From: Pseudevernia furfuracea
Lineage: Eukaryota > Ascomycota > Lecanoromycetes > Lecanorales > Parmeliaceae
Assembly (NCBI GenBank): GCA_022315425.1
Contig: JAIUPT010000010.1
Span: 62,001-126,000, forward strand
Reading direction: 5' to 3'
Length of the DNA: 64,000 bases
Shown: positions 34,140 through 46,538 of the stretch, in pieces
How the letters are laid out: each line of letters starts with the position of its first letter
Numbering within the stretch: position 1 is the first letter of the stretch
Notes under the pieces: generated by a model
Database searches by the model: none
Told to the model about the DNA's origin: nothing
The model's input: the letters and a program-made list of their open reading frames with translations, nothing else
Position numbers and translations under genes: made by a program

Positions 34140-34735
34140 GATGACGCTTTGTCTTTGCGAAGTCGTTGAAGGATACAGATGATGGAACAAAGAACAATTA
34201 GTGGAGAAAGATTCACAAGCAACCAATCTTCTGTCCTCCTTTTCCGAAACTGCGCAAAAGGAAATACCATTTGCGATACATTTTCCTTGATCACGTTACA
34301 TCATTACCACCCGTCTATACAAGCGCCTAGACAGCAAGAGAGCGCGTACTATAGGCTATAGCACGCGAAGTCCGTGCTACTCGCGACCTACATACCGAGA
34401 ACGCTTATTCGCTCAGACGAAACCCAACACGCGCTCTTCCTCTTTCTTGTTCATCCACTGCACGCTCATCAAAGAGGCTAAAAGAAGAAGTAGTGAAAGA
34501 TAACAGGAAGCTAAGAGTACAACAACGCTTTATCTTTACGAAGTCGTTGAAGAATATAAATGATGGAATAAGAAACAATATTAGTGAAGAATAATTCATA
34601 ACAACCAATCTTCTGTTCTCCTTTTTCGAAATCGCTTAAATGAAAAAACCATTTGCAATAGATTTTCCTGATCTTATCATATTATTATCATTCGTCTATA
34701 CAAGTGCCTAGACAGTAAGAGAGCGCGTACTATAT
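34091..34735. repeat. Tandem duplication (offset 381 bp) of the 5' end of the secreted-protein gene
   Basis: Copy 1 (34091-34354) covers the first 16 codons, 5' UTR and promoter of the gene. Copy 2 (34472-34735) aligns at a constant offset of 381 bp at both ends. In the first roughly 70 aligned bases all of about 17 substitutions are transitions, mostly G in copy 1 to A in copy 2. The start codon is lost in copy 2. A second direct repeat (34427-34470 and 34741-34784, about 44 bp) brackets copy 2. Confidence 0.82.
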
Positions 34736-34784
34736 TCTATACACGCGCTCTTCCTCTTCCTTGTTCATCCACTGTACGCTCAAC

Positions 34785-35897
34785 TATTTCTCCCCTCCCC
34801 CCCCCTTACCTCCTCCCCTTACAGAATTAAGACACCCCAGCAACCTTCCCAGCAAAGAATCATCCCATGGCATACGACAACGACCGTTTGAAACGCGTTC
34901 CTTGGATGTCCCACGCGTGGTTCGTCGATGCATATGGGATTCTCAGGTTGACTGTGTCTCTTCTTCCGCTGATCACATTGGACCTTCTCTCCAGTCTTTG
35001 CAAAGATGTCATCGTAAACGTTCTGCACCCTTCGAAACACTTGCAATGCTCCTCTCAAAAAGCCGCGGGAACCTCGAAAAAAGCGAAAGTATGTATACCT
35101 AACGCGAAAGTCAGCCGCTGCCTACGGACCGGCAAGCATAAATTGCCTGTTGCCGGGCTCTACCGCATAGCGGAACCTTGAACGAGTTGGGCCCAACCCT
35201 CTCCCTTCTTTGACAGGCCCGAGCCGACTCCAAAACCATCACGATCCACAGCGATCGATACCTTCTCGTCCCGGCTCTTGGGAGCCAGTCTGCCAGTCTG
35301 CACGGCGCATCCACCACTTAGTGCATCACCTTTCGAACACACACTCCACATCGTTAGGGTTCTGGGGAGGGAACGGGGTTAGTGGAGCTGGATTGAATGC
35401 TTGGGGTGACTGCAAGACTGTTCTGTTTTAATATTATCGGAAGTTTCCATGAGTTCTGGAGGAACGGGGCTGGCTCGACGAGGAGCTAATGTAGATTACA
35501 TGGGTTGCAGTGATGTACTAACTATTTTCCTTTCCTTTTGTTTGGCGGCGGAAAAATGTCAAGGATATGTATCGAGAAATGTCGGGCTGTGGCGACAATC
35601 GTGTTTAAAGAAAGTTCTACTGTCTGTTGAAAAATCCGGGTAGAATCTCGCGATCTGGATTCAACGATGCTAAACACACTCATTTCGCACTTCGGATTCG
35701 ATCTAAAATCGTTCACCGTCATTCGTGTTTAAAATGGCTGTCAAATTGAAATGAAGAATTCAGAGAGAAGAGTTTCCCCGGACTTTCGTACATCGATCTC
35801 GAAAATGAGAAGAATTGTATACTTTCTTACTTACCTCTACGGTTACCAAATACTTATGAAAGAAGAGACAATATAGATAAAATTATTCCAGAAAAAC
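34785..35897. other. Gene-free spacer
   Basis: Short open frames only (for example 34867-35181, 104 codons) with no recognisable motif. Upstream flank of the duplicated promoter region. Confidence 0.4.
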
Positions 35898-36469
35898 ATG
35901 ATTGATCTTTGCAAGACTAAACTCAATGTTCAAGTCGTGGAGGGTATAGACAGACAATCCCTACCCAGCCAGCACCACCACCACCACCATGTTCCCTTTC
36001 CTCCCATCCCATCCCATCCCGCAACCCCCCCCCCCCCCCACACCTTTACTCCTCCCCTCCTCCCATCTCACCCAAAACCAATCAACCGCAGCCCGAAAAT
36101 TCTACCCCACGAGCGTACAAGTCCAGCCAACCCCTCGCTTGATGCCGCCACATCCCGCCACATCCAGCCAAAAAAAGCTCTTGCCAAAAGGTCGCGACAT
36201 CTCGAACAAGATCTCACGTGTTCTGTTTGTCAGGAACGATTCCAGGCCGGGGCCTCGCGTGTATGGGGAGGGGGGGGGGGATCCTGACGTTCGGCCCGTG
36301 CCGCCGTTATGTGTTGCGTGCCCATTACGACTGTTTCGATGACTGGATTCCACCCCGATGGAAAACTGCCCCGTGGAAGAGTATGGGTTGCAAGTCGTGC
36401 GCCGAGGGGGTTTGGGAGAAGGATCAGAGGGCGTTTTTGGAGATCGGGGGACGGTTTTTAGGGAATTGA
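35898..36469 (+). pseudogene. Possible small Cys/His zinc-finger protein with frame break in a G run
   Basis: The frame from ATG at 35898 ends after LTCSVCQERFQAGASRVWGG. A second frame starting in the same place continues FGPCRRYVLRAHYDCFDDW and MGCKSCAEGVWEKDQ to a stop at 36469. Together they give a CxxC...C...HxxC...CxxC series resembling a zinc finger. The switch occurs at an 11-G homopolymer (36270-36280); one G fewer would fuse them. This could be a sequencing slip, a real frameshift, or two unrelated frames. Upstream is His/Pro low complexity with a 15-C run (36025-36039). No family assigned. Confidence 0.35.
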
Positions 36470-36789
36470 GGAAGGAAAATGAGACAGCAAGGTAGACAGC
36501 ACACAAAAGTTTTCTATGACGCTGCAGGAGATACCTTCACATCAACTCGGCTTCGGCGCACGCGAGTCTATAAGCTATCTATCCATATCTCTCCTAAGTA
36601 TTCATTACAAAGAACAAGCTTTATTTCCCCCCAGCCAGAAGAAGAAGACCCGGCATACAGAAACACCCATATCCACGTCTCGTTTAACAGGACGCTAAAG
36701 CGCGATGGATACACACGACTGACGCATACATTACTCCTCGAGATTGATCTCTTCAATGATTCCAGTTTTTCCAACGTTCCGCTCACCGC
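36470..36789. other. Short spacer, SEC7 3' flank
   Basis: No feature recognised; probably the SEC7 3' UTR. Confidence 0.4.
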
Positions 36790-39700
36790 TCACCGCCCTC
36801 GACTTCCTCTTCTCCTCTCAAAATAGGCACCACTGGTGCTCCTTGGGCTCGTCGGCGTCTGCAACGGCGTATGCTCCCTCGGCTGTATGCCCATCTTCAT
36901 CTCCCCTACACGCCTTAAGAGCGCCTGCAGCGCCAATCGGGTTTCGGATCCGGGCTCTCGGTTGAGTAGGTCTACGCTCAGGGGATAGAACGTCTCGATA
37001 TGTCTTTCGAAGTCTTCGCGGGCAAAGTTGGTGTAGCCCTCCATGACGTCGACCACGACAGGGCGCCAGGCTTCGATATTGCGGGGTTGGGTTTCGTCGA
37101 GAAGGACGAAGGAATGAATGATATCGGCGCAGAGACTGTCGGGAAAGGGTTAGTGTGCATTATTTCAGACAGGAGAAATTGACGTACGGTATCAGTGCAG
37201 CCTCTGTCTCGGCGCGGCTTCTTCTACGCTCCTCGCCTTCATCATGGTACATCCGCAGCAAGATATTGACATAGCAGGCAGCGCTCCCACTTTCCTGCTT
37301 GAGCAGATTCGGAGGTTGCTTCATAAACCCTTCCCTCCACAACCTCATCCGCAGATCCTTGTTATTGTTGAATTTTTTTGCGAAGGTGTAGCTGCTCTTC
37401 AGAAGTCCCATCAATCGCAACAGCTCTGAGCTTGGTATTTGAGCGTACACTGCATCATTAGAAAATAATTCATTAACCGTTTCGATCATAAGCAGTTGCA
37501 AGACGCATCTGGTGATGATCTTGTTGAAGAACTTGCGACGCGCTGCTGTGACTACTATGGGTTGTTGCTGAAGACCGGATTGTGGACGGTAGTCTTCAAG
37601 CTCGGCGTTTGCTGTAGAAGGGGTCGGAGGTGGCGAGGTATTAGTACGCGTTGAGCCTGCTCTTGAACGCATGGCTTGTTCAGCTAAAGTGGCCTCATCG
37701 GTTTCACTGGGCGCATGGGAGGCTTTGTCCATCTTCGTAGCCTCCGGCCCTGCGCTAGCAAAGGCCGAGATAGTTGGCGAGGTAGTCAAAGGTAAGTCTT
37801 TGATGCTTGAGACTTCTGCCACGGACGGTTTTCGAATGCTCTCGTCCTCGGCGATACTAGAAGAATCGGAGGAAGTCGTGGCTGCCGAGAACAGTTGATG
37901 CGCCGTTGTGCGCTCGAACAGCTCGACAAAACTACCCACTATCTTGCTCCAGTGCTCAGGTTCAAACCTCGTCACATTTTGCAATATGAGCTGTTGCAGG
38001 CAATTGCTTCCGATGCGGGCGATGGTATCATTCTCCTGGCATATGCACAAGGCCAAGAGGTCTAAGAAGCGGTCCAACATATATTCCAGAGATTCAAAGT
38101 AATGGGTGAAAAGGGTAATCATGTTGCGCAGGGCCTGGATCATGGTAGTCGAGAGCCATACAGACAAGTCTTCATGGTTCAAGACATTTTTCATCTCGGA
38201 CTTGGACTTCAACACCATGAAGATGGGGTAAAGCAGCTGGCGCCAGAGTATGTCCCAGAAATCTGGAGGAAAATCACCACCATACTCTTTGAGTATGTCG
38301 AAGAGGTAATTTGAAGCCCTACGTTGGGTGTCAGTGTAGGCAAAGACGTATACTTTACATGACTTACATTGACCGAACCTCCAGATCTTCGCCAGTCATA
38401 AGGATGTCATGGAACGCAAACAAGACAGGGAACCAGAACTGTTCCTCCTGAGTCTGCCTACTGATTGCTTTAGGAAGAGAGTCTCTTTCTTCACTGACTC
38501 CATTGGTTACAGGCTTTATTCGATGCGAAAGGGGACATTCCGGAGTCCGGAGCATTCTTGGCACCGTTGACTTCAGCGTCTCGATGGCCGCTAGGGATTT
38601 CTTCTGGAACTTGAGATTCTTGGAAAACTCTGTCAAGCAGACGACAAGGTCGGCGAAAGCGCCTTGCGAGATGACAACCCCGAAGCGAGTGTTGTAAACC
38701 TGAGTAACATGGTCGTAGGCGAGATTCACAATTGTCTCTGCGGCTCACATTAGCAGCGGTAAGAGGAAAACAGTTTCACTTGTGATCATACCATATGGTT
38801 CTCTAGCTGCGACTGTGAAGACCCCAAACATTGTCTTCCATCCAGATCGAATATTCTCTCCTCTCGCTTGGATCATCTGTATTAAGCATCGAAGGACCAT
38901 ATCCTTAACCGCCACTGCAGAGCTGTTCGCCATCACGTGCTCAAAAGGCTTGAGGAAGTCCTTCTGGAATTTGAACCCCGGCAGTTCTTCAATCTCCATG
39001 AATCGCATTGACAATTGTCGCAATGAGTCCAGAGCGAAGAATACAACGTGGGTGTTTGAATGACAGCCAACTTCATTGAAGTGATCGCCAAGTATTTGCC
39101 AGATGTTCGACCATTCGAATCTGACACGAGTCATGTTATAGTAGCTTATCTCGACTAGTTTTTGGAGGCTATAAGTCCGCGGCGAGTCGCTCTGGCCTGA
39201 AGATTGAATTTCCTGCCAGCTGACTTCGCTCAACGCGCGAACAAAATGAACAATAGCATCTCCAGAGAGTTGGGCGGTGCTCGTGAAGATTTGATCTACC
39301 TTTCTAATCATATCTGATGACCGACTCTCATGAGCTATCTCAATATGATAGCTAGAGTTGCTCGCATTTACAGCTGGTCGTGGCCGAACAGGCTGACGTC
39401 GAGGCACATTTGCGGGTGATTTCTGTATTCGAGCTCTGTTGACATCCGGGACAACGCCTTCGTCGACTCCCCCAGAGATTAGCTGGAATCGATCCAGCTG
39501 GCTCACACAGGTCAAGACATCTCGCCATGATCCTTTGAGCATGTTTCCTTCTGATAGAGCGACCTCGATGAGCACCTTCAGCGCTTCTAGGTTCTTTGCC
39601 ATCATTTCGCTCAAGTTTCCAAGGTTCGTAAAGCTTGCAAGTGCGGTCACAAAGGCTGTCCGAGGAGTGTCAAGGTCAAACAAACAGGCGATTTGAATAG

Positions 39701-42700
39701 CCAGTTTGATACCTTCCATGCAGAGTTTGATAACCTCAATGTTCTGAGTGGTTTGCATCTGACCGGAAAGTCCAGAGAAGAACGACATCCAGGTAACGTC
39801 GAACATTGGCCCAACATGCTTGAATGAGGTAGCTGGAATGAACTTCGGCATTCCGTTCTTCGCAGTCGTTTTTCGTTGTGATCTTATCATATTGCGGAGC
39901 CTCTGTTCCGCTTTCTTCGACATTTCCTCGGAGGCTTGGGCATAAGCTTCTCTCTGCAAATCTCGACCGGCCTGAAGGAAAGCCTGACCAACTCTCGAGG
40001 CAATGCCACCAGCAGCAGGCTGAGGCGTTATGCCAAGAGCTGCAGCGGTTTCACGCTCCGTATTTAAGACGATCTCATTTTCCCCAATCTCGTTGTAGAT
40101 GCCGGAAAGATACTCATCGGGTAAATTGGCGTTATCGTTGATGCCTCTATTGTTCTTGATGAAATCATCGACAGTCATTCTTGGACCCTTCAGTTTTACA
40201 CTATGCTGGTCGGTGTTCAGCATGATCACGGAGTATGCTAAGACGTAGGCTGTGTCAGCATTGGCAAACGCATTTGGATTGCCTGTAATGTAGCGCTCTG
40301 CAAACTTCAACATGAAGCGATCAATCTTCTGCGCCTCTCCTGGGAGACGGAAACTCTGTAGGAATTGCCGTAATGCGTCAACAAATCTTCTTCTTGTAAA
40401 GTCCATCGAATCCACGAAGGCATGCATGATGGCTATGTTCTGTGTTTCGCCTTCGCCGAGGTACTCGCCAATCATCGCTTTGTCTAGATCCTCTGTTCGT
40501 AGGATGAAGGCTGCGATGTCTTCAGGGGAGTCACTCTCAATGAATCCGTCGTTGATTAATTGTTTGACTCCGCGCTTTGGCTTGAAGTTGAATTGACGAA
40601 TGCCATTATTGAGTGCAGTCTTTCGATGCTTGGCTTTCTCTAGCTGCATGGGATCATCCTCGACAAGTGGCGTTGAAGGACCAATAGGCGTGTCTGCTGT
40701 GGACATTCTCGGAGAGCCGGCTGCTGGAATGCGCTCTAATGAATCTCTAAAACGATCCCTGGGATCCTGCAACTCCATGTCGTGCAGTTTTGCAGCGCCT
40801 GCGGCAAGGCTATCCTGAGACCAGTTGACAAGTGACCGAAGTGTTCGGATTAGACAATCCAAGGCTTGCTGCTTCAGTAGAAAATCCACCGGCAGGTCCC
40901 ATTCGTGATTCCACGGAGCATTGAGACTAGCGGTTGTCAAAGAGGGTGGGAGCTTTCCATGGTCATGCCAGTCAAGATCAGCATCAGTCTCCTTGGTATA
41001 TTGATCTTGATACTGCTGCTGCTGCTGCGGTGACACGATGGCTGGCGGGACGGACATGCCCGACAATCTGGACAAGTGTTCGATCGATCGCTGAAACATA
41101 TTATCTAGTGCTGTTGATTCACAGTCATAATTGAGGTAGATTTCAACCAGGGCTCTCGGGTCTGTGGATAGTCTTTTGAGTATCTTCATGACATAGAGCT
41201 TCTGAAAACTTGGGGCGTTCTTCCGCTCGAGTATAGCCAGGTAGATTTCTTTCAGAAATAATTCGATTTCTCTCTGTTTCATGTCAGTGGTAGTCTGCTC
41301 ACATATATCAACGAGAACAAACCTTGAGACCGACTCTCATGTCTTTCAGCATCAGCCAGAAAACCTCGGCGGTTATCTCGAATACTCGCCTGACGGAGCT
41401 TGCCCCATTCCTACTCACGCTTAGGCGGAGATACTGGTTGATGGCTTGCCCAAAGCTGGTGGGCTCATTGTTCGTGCCTCGTATGGTACACAGCGGTGAC
41501 GTGAAAACGGCCATGTTGTTGTTCAAAGTCGTCCGAATGATGGCAAGTGATATCATCTTTGAGCGCATGTTCGTGGAGTGGATGTCTTGCTGCTGATCCG
41601 GTGGCAACTCCTTGTGGCTTAACCTGCACATGGACCTAAATACCAGAAAAGCATCTTTCACGAATATTTCGTCTTCTTCATCTTCGTCCGGCATCCCGAG
41701 CCTCCCGTGCTCCTCGTCACCGTTTATAGAAGCCTGTCCTGAGACAACTCGCTTTTTGTCTAATTTTGCCGGTGTGACCATCGTGGGCGCGTTGTCACCG
41801 ATCCTTCTATCGTCGAAGCTCTTAGCATTTTCCAAGCTCTGCAGAGTCAGTCGTTCTCCTGGTTCTTTTGGGACCGGCTGATCCAAGTTTAACGTTGAAT
41901 TGGCTTCGGAAGATCCGTCCAGCTCAAGGTTGGCATCTCCCTCCCCTGAAAACAAGGCCGGGCTGCTACCATTAACTTCGACAGTGCTGCCATTTACAGT
42001 GCCCTTCTCCGAGCCAATCTTTGCCAGGTTCAATCGAGCTTCTTTCATTGACAATCTCGTCATGACCCGCTCGAAGACTGTACCCACCATTTGAGTCAAT
42101 GTTCCTTGTGCCACTTGCTGATTTGTATTCGACTTTGACAGAAGGAAAATGTTGTAGACCTGGCGGACAGCCTTCAAAAGACCCGACCCATGAACGATGA
42201 GTTTGTCGTTCAAAACAGCTGCCAGCAGTGACTTCACAATCTGAAGCTGTATCTCAAAAGGTGTCGCTTCGTTCTGAAAGCAATCGCAGATTGTTTCGAT
42301 CGCTCGATCGATCAAGGGAACTTGCTGGTGGGAGCTAGGTGGAGCATTCGGGTCTTCGATTTCGGCGGGTACGGAGAAGTATGAGTAGCTAATGAGTTTT
42401 CCTATGCAGTCGAGCGCCGTCGTGGTCAAAGGTATACTAGATGTCTCTGTCGCCAGACGCAGAGGTTCGAAGATGACCTCGGGAGGCGGCGAGCTGTCTA
42501 ATCGTTTGATAGCATCCAACGCCTTTTGCGCGGCGTCTCCAAGCACTTTCTTCCTCCTAGCTTCTTTTGATGCTGCAATCTGATCCAAAGCTGACACAAC
42601 AAAGACGATCGAGCTCAAAGGGGCCGAGGATCTCCGGGTAGCAGTGGTACCATTGGTAGCTTGCGTAGACTGACTATCAGAACGCTGATGTATTGATGTA

Positions 42701-43104
42701 CCATTTGTAGTCGTAGTGGATGGATGTGAGCCCAAGCTTTTTGACGCCGCCGTGGGTTGCTCCTCCTCTCGGTCTTGAGACTGAGGCTGATCTCTTTCGT
42801 CTTTTTTAGGCAATGGAGGTGCCGACGGAGACGAAGGCTCTTGAATCTGCTCCGAAGGTGCTTCGGCGGCGTTTGGGTCATTTTGCCCATCTTCAGGAGG
42901 TTCAGTCAAGCCATTGGTATCCTGCCTATCTTCCTCTAATGTGTCCACCACCTTTATCTCTTTCCAATCTTGCCCATGCTGCAGCTCTTCCTTGTCGCCC
43001 GCCAAGCTTTGGTACTGACCTCCAGAGCTTCCTGAACCGGCTTCCTTGTGGTCTTGAGCGCCGTTAGCTTCAGCTGAGGGTAGGACCTGCTCGCTGCCCG
43101 CCAT
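36790..43104 (-). CDS. SEC7: SEC7: ARF guanine-nucleotide exchange factor of the trans-Golgi
   Basis: Predicted 2036 residues from five exons: 43104-41323, 41273-38792, 38737-38368, 38318-37188 and 37135-36790. Introns are 49-54 bp and all junctions keep frame. Length and order match yeast Sec7 (about 2000 residues). The N-terminal 180 residues are acidic, disordered Ser/Pro/Gln sequence. DCB and HUS regions follow, then the catalytic Sec7 domain (about 820-1010) with FLQSFRLPGEAQKIDRFM (the catalytic Glu finger) and YVLAYSVIMLNTDQHS. Downstream HDS blocks contain GGDFPPDFWDILWRQLLYPI. The protein loads GTP on ARF1 to drive vesicle budding and Golgi maturation. It is probably essential; every key residue checked is present. 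It is divergent from LAT1 across a 433-bp spacer. Confidence 0.95.
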
Positions 43105-43537
43105 GAGGAAGTCCTGAGCCCCAGGCAGCCACTATAGCTCTTGCTCTCCTGGAGACCTTCCAATTCCGCATTGGGCTTCTAATGATTACGTACGAGGGAT
43201 GTAGCCGGCAGAGCAAAGATCCTTGGCGATAGGGTGCTGTATCGGATGCCTGGTGAATACTTCTGTACAAATCTTCGAGACAAGAGCTGCCCAATCGCTG
43301 ATTGGTCACGGTCATCGGTCTTTCGGCGAAACATTTGACCATAGCTGATGCCAAGGCCGCCCAACATGCTCTAGGAAAATCACCGGGTTAGAAATTGACC
43401 GACAGAAGTCTCAATCCTCAACATACCCGACAGCAACCCCGTCAGCAGTCTCCTCTCGTATGATGTTTCAGTTGTACTTGCATGCTTGATCGCAGCCTTT
43501 CCTTTCTTCCAGAGCCAACCTCACACCTTGGCCTACA
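43105..43537. promoter_or_regulatory. Divergent SEC7 / LAT1 promoter region
   Basis: 433 bp between two divergent housekeeping start codons; must hold both promoters. No element identified. Confidence 0.5.
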
Positions 43538-45220
43538 ATGGCTGCCTCTGTTTGGCTCCGCGCTCCAGCCCGAGCATGCCTCCGAGCTCCGACAAGCTCC
43601 TTGGGAGCTTCAGCTCTGACACGATCACAGAATGCGTCAAGGTGAGCGATAACCATGTTCCATCTAGCACAAGCCTCACTTATGCTATCCACGACTTACA
43701 CGATCACGTATGATAGATACTTACCAGCCCTCTCGGCCGTCGCTCGTTTCTATGCCTCGAAATGTAAGCTCCAAAACACCAACGTTACTGCGTACAGCCC
43801 GCTGATAGTTTTTTTTTGGTAGCATTTCCTCCTCATACAGTCGTCAGCATGCCGGCGTTATCACCGACGATGACAGCGGGGAACATCGGGACGTGGCAGA
43901 AAAAAGCGGGGGATGCAATTGCACCAGGAGATGTGCTGGTAGAGATCGAAACAGACAAGGCGCAAATGGACTTCGAATTTCAAGAAGATGGTGTGCTAGC
44001 CAAGATATTGAAGGACTCAGGAGAGAAAGATGTTGCGGTTGGGAATGTTAGTGTAGCAATTCCTCGATTGACTTGTGCTGACATCTACGTAGCCAATTGC
44101 TGTTATGATTGAAGAGGGCGGAGACGTCTCAGCTTTCGAGTCATTTAGTCTGGATGATGCAGGAGGTGAGAAAGCGCCACCGAAAGATGCGCCAAAGGAA
44201 GAGGCAGCAGAATCCTCCGAACCGTCAGACTCAGGGTCAAAGACGTCGCCCGACACCCTTGGCAAAGACGAGCAAAAGTCAGCGCCCCCGCCAGAACCAC
44301 AAGAGTCGGAGTCCTCGGGCGGAAGGTTAGAAACGAGCTTAGATCGCGAGCCTAAAGCCAGTCCCTCTGCCAAAGCTCTTGCACTCGAGCGTGGTGTACC
44401 AATCAAACAAATCAAGGGCACCGGTCCAGGTGGCAGGATTACGAAACAAGACATTGAGAAGTTCAAGCCTGAGTCAAGTGCAGCACCAACAGGCGCCACG
44501 GCAGGTGCCCCGACCTACGAAGATATCCCCGCAAGTTCCATGCGAAAGACCATTGCCAATCGCCTTACGCAGTCTGTCAACCAAAACCCACATTACTTTG
44601 TCTCCGGAACTCTCTCCGTCACCAAGCTGCTTAAGCTTCGACAAGCTCTTAATGCCTCGGCGGACGGAGCGTACAAACTCTCGGTCAACGACTTCCTCAT
44701 CAAGGCCTCCGCCGTCGCCTGCAAGAAGATTCCTGCCGTGAACTCAAGTTGGCGTGAGGTCGGTGGTCAAATCGTCATACGCCAGCATAACACTGTGGAC
44801 GTCAGCGTTGCCGTCGCTACACCCATTGGCCTCATGACGCCCATCGTCAGGGGTGTGGATAGCCTGGGCTTGGAAGGTATCTCGGCGCAGGTCAAAGACC
44901 TAGGCAAGCGCGCAAGAGACGGAAAGCTAAAGCCAGAAGAGTACCAGGGAGGAACGTTCACGATCAGTAACATGGGCATGAACGCAGCGGTTGAGCGTTT
45001 TACGGCTGTCATCAACCCTCCCCAAGCCGGCATCTTGGCAGTGGGCACCACGAAGAAGGTCGCGATACCGTCCGCTTCGGAAGATGGAGGAGTTGAGTGG
45101 GACGACCAGATCGTGGTGACCGGCAGCTTTGACCACAAGGTGGTAGACGGTGCGGTTGGAGGAGAGTGGATCAGGGAGTTCAAGAAGGTTGTGGAAAACC
45201 CACTGGAGATGATACTGTGA
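43538..45220 (+). CDS. LAT1: Pyruvate dehydrogenase E2, dihydrolipoamide acetyltransferase (mitochondrial)
   Basis: Predicted 500 residues from exons 43538-43641, 43717-43763, 43823-44046 and 44093-45220. The N-terminus is an Arg-rich, acid-poor mitochondrial presequence (MAASVWLRAPARACLRAPTS). The lipoyl domain carries the lipoylated Lys in EIETDKAQMDFEF and the MPALSPTM entry motif. A Pro/Ala/acidic linker leads to the E1/E3-binding domain (KALALERGVPIKQIKGTGPG). The catalytic domain ends with DHKVVDGAVGGEW, including the active-site His and Asp. The enzyme transfers acetyl groups from lipoamide to CoA in the PDH complex. Intron 2 carries a run of T just before its acceptor. Complete, no missing residues seen. 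Confidence 0.95.
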
Positions 45221-45517
45221 GTGAGTAAAAGCCTGGGAACTGTGTAATATGTCCACGTGCTATGTTCGCAAAAGGTGTCTTCAATGGTGCGACACCATTG
45301 GAGTGTTGGGGTTTAGAATTGATACTCCCTAGCTGCGGTACCCTACTGCAACGCTGCCCTCGTTGCTCCTTTCCATTATTCAAATAGCATCCCGTTCAAG
45401 GCACGTTTCTAACCACACTGATATTACACTCAAAGTACTAGATCTAGGTCATAATGCTTCTACACATCACCTTCACATTCCCTTTCACCCCCCCCCCCCC
45501 CCCCCCCCAGCCTCGAC
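45221..45517. other. Convergent LAT1 / RraA-like 3' region with hairpin and poly-C
   Basis: Holds a perfect 8-bp stem with 3-base loop (CAATGGTG CGA CACCATTG, 45282-45300) 62 bp after the LAT1 stop, and a 21-C run (45488-45508) next to the stop of the convergent gene. Confidence 0.7.
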
Positions 45518-46538
45518 TCAAAGATCCTCGACCCTCTTAACCTTAGCCCTATGCTCCCTACTACTCTCCCCAAACGGTCTCCCCCGCGCCAAATCCCCCG
45601 CGATCCGCTCATCCGCCTCCACCTGACTCGCCATCAACGCGACCGCCTTCCCCGCCAACCCCCGGGGCAAACACACGACGCCGTTCAGATCCCCGACCAG
45701 ATAATCCCCCGGCCGCACCACCGCCTCCTGCTCCTCGCTCTGCAGGCGGACCGGCACGTCGACCTCGCTGACCCGGAGCAGCTCCTGCGGCGCCGTCGTG
45801 CCCGCGTCCCTGGCGAAGACGGGGTAGTCGAGGTCGCGGTGTTCCTGGAGGTCGCGGACGCGGCCGTCGACGACGGTGCCGCAGGCGGCGGAGCGTTGGG
45901 CGCGGGCGGACATGAGGCCGCCGTAGACAGCGTTGATGGTGTGGGCTGGGGAGGAGATGAAGAGGACGGAGTGAGGTGGGATGGTGTCGATCTGTTTTTT
46001 GATTTCGAGGCATGTCAAAAACGACGAGCCAATCGAAGGGAGGGAGGGAGGGAGGGAGGGAGGGAGTGAGTGAGTGAAAGAAGAAGAAGAAGAAGAAGAA
46101 GAAGAAAAAGAATTCCCAGAGGAATGTGTTTTTCTGGTCCATCCTATATCGGAGTGGGGAGGGAGGGGTTGGCTTACGTAGTGGCCCTGATGCGTGGGCG
46201 CTGTGCCGTGGTTCTTGCGCACGTACTTGACCGTGTATGCTGGTCCGATGATCTTTGTAGACCCCTCTTGCCGCTTCGGCGACCACATTGTGCTGCGGCC
46301 TGGATCAGAGCCGAAAATAAATTTCCGTGCAGAGGGAGATAGATGGCTGGTCGCTTACAGATTGGCCAGGAATCCACCATGAGGATGGTTCAGTTTGAGT
46401 AGAGCGTCTGCGACATCGCAGCTGTATTATCCATTAAGAGTCTTGCTTCTATATCATGTCGCGGACAAGAGAGTACGATGTAGGTATTCCGTACCTAGTG
46501 AACTTCTGCAAGGCTCGAACGATGGGATCACGAGACAT
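45518..46538 (-). CDS. RraA-like / HMG-CHA-type class II aldolase family protein
   Basis: Predicted 231 residues from exons 46538-46495, 46421-46359, 46292-46178 and 45991-45518. Junctions give SCDVADALLKLNHPHGG and PAYTVKYVRKNHG, the family's N-terminal blocks. The core GGLMSARAQRSAACGTVVDG followed by RVRDL has the Gly-Gly turn and the DG/RD residues that bind the divalent metal and 2-oxo acid in 4-hydroxy-4-methyl-2-oxoglutarate aldolases. PGDYLVGDLNGVVCLPRG is also typical. Fungal members are usually annotated as HMG/CHA-type aldolases or oxaloacetate decarboxylases; substrate unknown. Intron 3 is filled with GGGA and GAA simple repeats. It is divergent from the D-2-hydroxyacid dehydrogenase, suggesting co-regulation. 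Confidence 0.85.
46026..46106 (+). repeat. (GGGA)n and (GAA)n repeats in intron 3 of the aldolase-like gene
   Basis: About seven GGGA units, then GTGA units, then eight or nine GAA units, purine-rich on this strand; on the coding strand this is a long pyrimidine tract before the acceptor. Confidence 0.85.

Noticed and set aside
34867..35181. 104-codon plus-strand frame in the 35-kb spacer
   Set aside because: ATG-initiated but without any motif or plausible splice context; length is expected by chance here.
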